Source: JADJOY01 sp046331705 [NCBI: bacterium] (lineage in GTDB: Bacteria; JADJOY01). Taken from it: a DNA stretch of 64,000 nucleotides. This document shows, piece by piece, positions 61,544 to 64,000 of this stretch (its first letter is position 1; each line of letters starts with the position of its first letter). The translations under genes were made by a program, and so were the position numbers. The DNA lies in contig JAXLQJ010000021.1 of NCBI GenBank assembly GCA_046331705.1, forward strand, positions 43,943 through 107,942. Reading direction: 5' to 3'. A model generated the notes under the pieces. That model saw nothing but the letters and a program-made list of their open reading frames with translations, had not been told where the DNA came from and searched no databases.

Positions 61544-62698
61544 ATGCTCTCGCGTCCCGATCTCGAGCGGCGCGTCCGCGAGCTGTTGGCGGAGGCCGTG
61601 CGCGCCGGCGTCTTCCCCGGATCCGTGCTGCGGGTGGAGACCGAGGACGGCGACGTGCTGGAGGCCACGTCCGGTCAGCACTGCCGTGAGCCCGGCGCGG
61701 CGCGCGTCGCGACGGAGACCCGCTACGACCTGGCGTCGCTCACCAAGCTGATCGCCACCACCGCGATCGCGATGCGCGCCGTCGATCGCGGCGCGCTGGA
61801 CCTGGTGGCGCCGCTCGCCGCGTTCTTGCCCTCGGGCGCGCCGAGCTGGACCCGCGACGTCGCGATCCATCACCTGCTCTCGCACGGCTCCGGCCTGGCC
61901 GCGTGGGAGCCGTTCCACCGGATGCTCTGCGACGCGGGTGTGCCGCTCGGCGGCGCCGAGGCGCGCGCCTTCGTGATCGATCGCATCCTCGCCGGCGGTC
62001 CGCTCGACCCTCCCGGCCACAGCACGCGTTACAGCGATCTGGGCTTCCTGCTGCTCGGCGTGGTGCTGGAGGCGTCCCTCGGCGCCGACCTGCGCACGCT
62101 CTACCAGCGCGAGGTTCGCGATCCGTTCGGGTTGGGACGGCTCGACTTCCGGCCCCTCGGCCGCGTCAGCGCCACCGAGCTCTATCCCGAGTCCGCTCCC
62201 GATCCACTCATCGCGCCCACCGAGGACTGCCCGTGGCGCGGCCGCGTGCTCGCGGGCGAGGTCCACGACGAGAACGCCTGGGCGCTGGGCGGCGTGGCCC
62301 CGCACGCGGGGCTCTTCGGCACGGCGAGCGAGGTGGCGCGCTTCGGATCGCAGGTGCTCGCCGCGTGGCGTGGCCGCTCCGCGCTCCTCGGCGCGATCGC
62401 CGTGCGGCGATTCTCGCGGCGTGCCACGCGCCCGCTCGGCACCACGTGGGCACTGGGCTGGGACACGCCGTCGCACGGCGAGTCGAGCGCCGGGCCGACC
62501 ATCGGCCGCAAGGCGATCGGCGGGCTGGGATTCACGGGGACGTCGCTCTGGATCGATCCCACGCGCGGCGCCGTGGTGGTGCTGCTCAGCAATCGCGTCC
62601 ACCCCACCCGTGCCAACGAGGCGATCCGGGGGTTCCGCCCGCGGATCCACGAGGCCGCGCTGGCGTGGGTCGACGCCGCCCGCGCCGAGCGCGCATGA
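61544..62698 (+). CDS. beta-lactamase-fold serine hydrolase
   Basis: 384 residues of the class C beta-lactamase/penicillin-binding-like fold. The active site S-x-x-K is S65-L-T-K68 and the second motif Y163-S-D165. The third motif is not a clean KTG; a GFTGTS segment (about 326-331) fills the position. No signal peptide is seen, so it may act in the cytoplasm. Followed at 22 bases by an LD-carboxypeptidase, it could take part in peptidoglycan recycling, or be an esterase. Confidence 0.87.
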   Translation: MLSRPDLERRVRELLAEAVRAGVFPGSVLRVETEDGDVLEATSGQHCREPGAARVATETRYDLASLTKLIATTAIAMRAVDRGALDLVAPLAAFLPSGAPSWTRDVAIHHLLSHGSGLAAWEPFHRMLCDAGVPLGGAEARAFVIDRILAGGPLDPPGHSTRYSDLGFLLLGVVLEASLGADLRTLYQREVRDPFGLGRLDFRPLGRVSATELYPESAPDPLIAPTEDCPWRGRVLAGEVHDENAWALGGVAPHAGLFGTASEVARFGSQVLAAWRGRSALLGAIAVRRFSRRATRPLGTTWALGWDTPSHGESSAGPTIGRKAIGGLGFTGTSLWIDPTRGAVVVLLSNRVHPTRANEAIRGFRPRIHEAALAWVDAARAERA

Positions 62699-62719
62699 TT
62701 CCGCGCGAGGCCGCCTGAC

Positions 62720-63874
62720 ATGCCGAACCGCGAGCTCGTCTGCTCCTTCTGCAGCAAGGGCGCGACGGACGTGCGAAAGCTGATCGCCGGTCCGACGGTC
62801 TACATCTGCGACGAGTGCATCGATCGCTGCAACGACCTCGTCTCGGAAGAGCACGGACGATCGACGGACGCGCGGGCCCCCGCAGCCGCGCCGCCGGCGG
62901 CAGCGCGAGCCGAGTCCGCCCTCCCCATCACGCTCTCGGCAGCGTCGCCCGGCGAGGTGATCCGTCCGCCACGGCTCCGCGAGGGCGACCGCATCGCGGT
63001 GGTGGCGCCCGCGGGAGCCTTCGATCCCGCGGCGCTAAAGCGCGGGATCGAGCGGCTGCGCGCGCGCGGCTTCGACGTGGTGCACCGCGCCGACATCACC
63101 GAGCGCGTGCGCTACCTGGCTGGCAGCGACGAGCGCCGCGCCCGCGAGCTGGAAGAGGCGTTCGCCGACGCCTCGATCCGCGCGCTCTTCTGCGCGCGCG
63201 GCGGTTACGGCTCGTCGCGGGCGCTCGAGCGCATGGCGACGCTCTCGGTGGGCTCGATCGCCGCGCCCAAGATCGTGGTCGGTTACAGCGACGCCACCGT
63301 GCTGCTGAATGCGATCACGGGCGGCGCCGGCGTCGTTTCGTTTCACGGCCCGCAGGTCGCCGTGGATCTCGCGCAAGACGGCTTCGAGGCCTCGCTCGAC
63401 GATCTCCTCGACACGCTCATGGGCCGTCGGTTTCCCGGTCCGTTCCAGGCCAAGCCGCTCGCGGCGCTGGTCACCGGCGACGCCGAGGGCCGCCTCATGG
63501 GCGGCTGCCTCTCGATGCTGGTCACGATGATCGGCACGCCCTGGGAGCCGAACCTGCGCGGTTCCATCCTCTTGCTCGAGGACATTGCCGAGCCCGCGTT
63601 CCGCATCGATCGGATGCTCACGCATCTGCGACAGGCGGGCGCCCTCGACGGCGTGACCGGCGTGGTGATCGGTCATCTCAAGGACGTGCGCGCACCCGAG
63701 GGCACGACGATCGAGGACGTGTTCCGTGATTGCCTCTCGCCGCTCGCGATCCCGGTGGCCATGGGGCTCGAGACGGGTCATGGTGTGCCCTGCCGCACGC
63801 TGCCGCTCGGCGCGCGGGCGCGACTCGACACGACCTCGGGCCAGCTCGACATCCTCGAGTCGGTCGTCGCGTGA
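62720..63874 (+). CDS. LD-carboxypeptidase (S66) with N-terminal ClpX-type zinc finger
   Basis: 384 residues. Residues 1-45 match the ClpX zinc-binding domain: C8, C11, C30 and C33 in CSFCSKG and [13 protein letters not shown], with [12 protein letters not shown] nearly as in ClpX. An Ala/Pro-rich linker (about 48-80) leads to an S66 peptidase (about 85-384) with nucleophile S190 in GYSDAT, Glu in [16 protein letters not shown] and His in [14 protein letters not shown]66 enzymes trim murein tetrapeptides during cell-wall recycling in the cytoplasm. The ClpX domain recognises adaptors or substrates, so the fusion is unusual. Confidence 0.93.
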   Translation: MPNRELVCSFCSKGATDVRKLIAGPTVYICDECIDRCNDLVSEEHGRSTDARAPAAAPPAAARAESALPITLSAASPGEVIRPPRLREGDRIAVVAPAGAFDPAALKRGIERLRARGFDVVHRADITERVRYLAGSDERRARELEEAFADASIRALFCARGGYGSSRALERMATLSVGSIAAPKIVVGYSDATVLLNAITGGAGVVSFHGPQVAVDLAQDGFEASLDDLLDTLMGRRFPGPFQAKPLAALVTGDAEGRLMGGCLSMLVTMIGTPWEPNLRGSILLLEDIAEPAFRIDRMLTHLRQAGALDGVTGVVIGHLKDVRAPEGTTIEDVFRDCLSPLAIPVAMGLETGHGVPCRTLPLGARARLDTTSGQLDILESVVA

Positions 63875-64000
63875 CGCGCGGCGGTGAGAGCCCGCGATGT
63901 CCTCTCGCCACCCGACCCAGACGGCTCGCGCGGTGAGACCGCGACGCTGGGTGCGTACCCGGAACGGCTGATCCGCGAGTCCAGGAAAGGATCGATCGAG
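63875..64000. other. end of window, no gene seen
   Basis: 126 bases after the LD-carboxypeptidase stop. No complete open frame with family features, no clear terminator hairpin and no RNA gene are visible. Confidence 0.5.

Overview
The window comes from a GC-rich Gram-negative bacterium. Secreted lipoproteins with lipobox signals, outer-membrane barrels, several eukaryote-like Ser/Thr kinases (one fused to a receiver domain), thrombospondin type 3 and dockerin-like repeats, and gene families common in Myxococcota and related former Deltaproteobacteria all point to that neighbourhood. This is inferred from gene content; no rRNA or tRNA gene is visible. Coding density is high, and many neighbours overlap by 1-14 bases, which suggests translational coupling.

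Layout. 0-5 kb: end of Lon protease, moaA, a secreted repeat lipoprotein and lepA. 5.3-8.7 kb: one uninterrupted reading frame joining a double-Cache chemoreceptor to a DcaP-like porin. 8.7-18 kb: M20 peptidase, plsX, an alpha/beta hydrolase, a MshEN-GAF protein, a MmgE/PrpD protein, a receiver-kinase fusion and an NAD(P)-binding protein. 18-26 kb: a coupled pair of lipoproteins (GH36-like glycosidase and dockerin-like partner), a B3/4 protein, a thioesterase and a CSLREA/thrombospondin-repeat surface protein.

26-35.7 kb is the accessory part. An intact YCII-ECF42 sigma pair with a candidate autoregulated promoter is followed by a protealysin-like M4 protease with its emfourin inhibitor, then by a four-gene overlapping operon (30712-35345). 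The operon encodes a trypsin-fold protease whose C-terminus carries eight Thr-(x2-4)-Cys repeats, an APH-like kinase, a HopA1-like lyase and a LanC-like zinc cyclase. The last three match the parts of a multi-component lanthipeptide synthetase, and the repeats have the spacing of methyllanthionine rings. The reading offered here is a protease whose own tail is thioether-crosslinked and perhaps self-released. Decayed fragments of a second YCII-ECF42 locus lie on both sides of the operon.

35.7-48.2 kb: a kinase / degenerate HD-GYP / membrane-anchored protein operon, a minimal zincin with a DUF4870 protein, a phosphoesterase, a DUF4349 operon, a paired acyl-CoA dehydrogenase and a crotonase-family gene. 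48.2-51.5 kb: a roughly 100-bp direct repeat with hairpins, then the three-gene proton-translocating transhydrogenase. 51.8-58.2 kb: two tandem paralogous lipoprotein esterases, a second repeat lipoprotein and an outer-membrane barrel, with a strong terminator between the last two. 58.3-63.9 kb: a VTT membrane protein, a short DnaK-like chaperone, a degenerate GGDEF protein, a serine hydrolase, and an LD-carboxypeptidase fused to a ClpX-type zinc finger.
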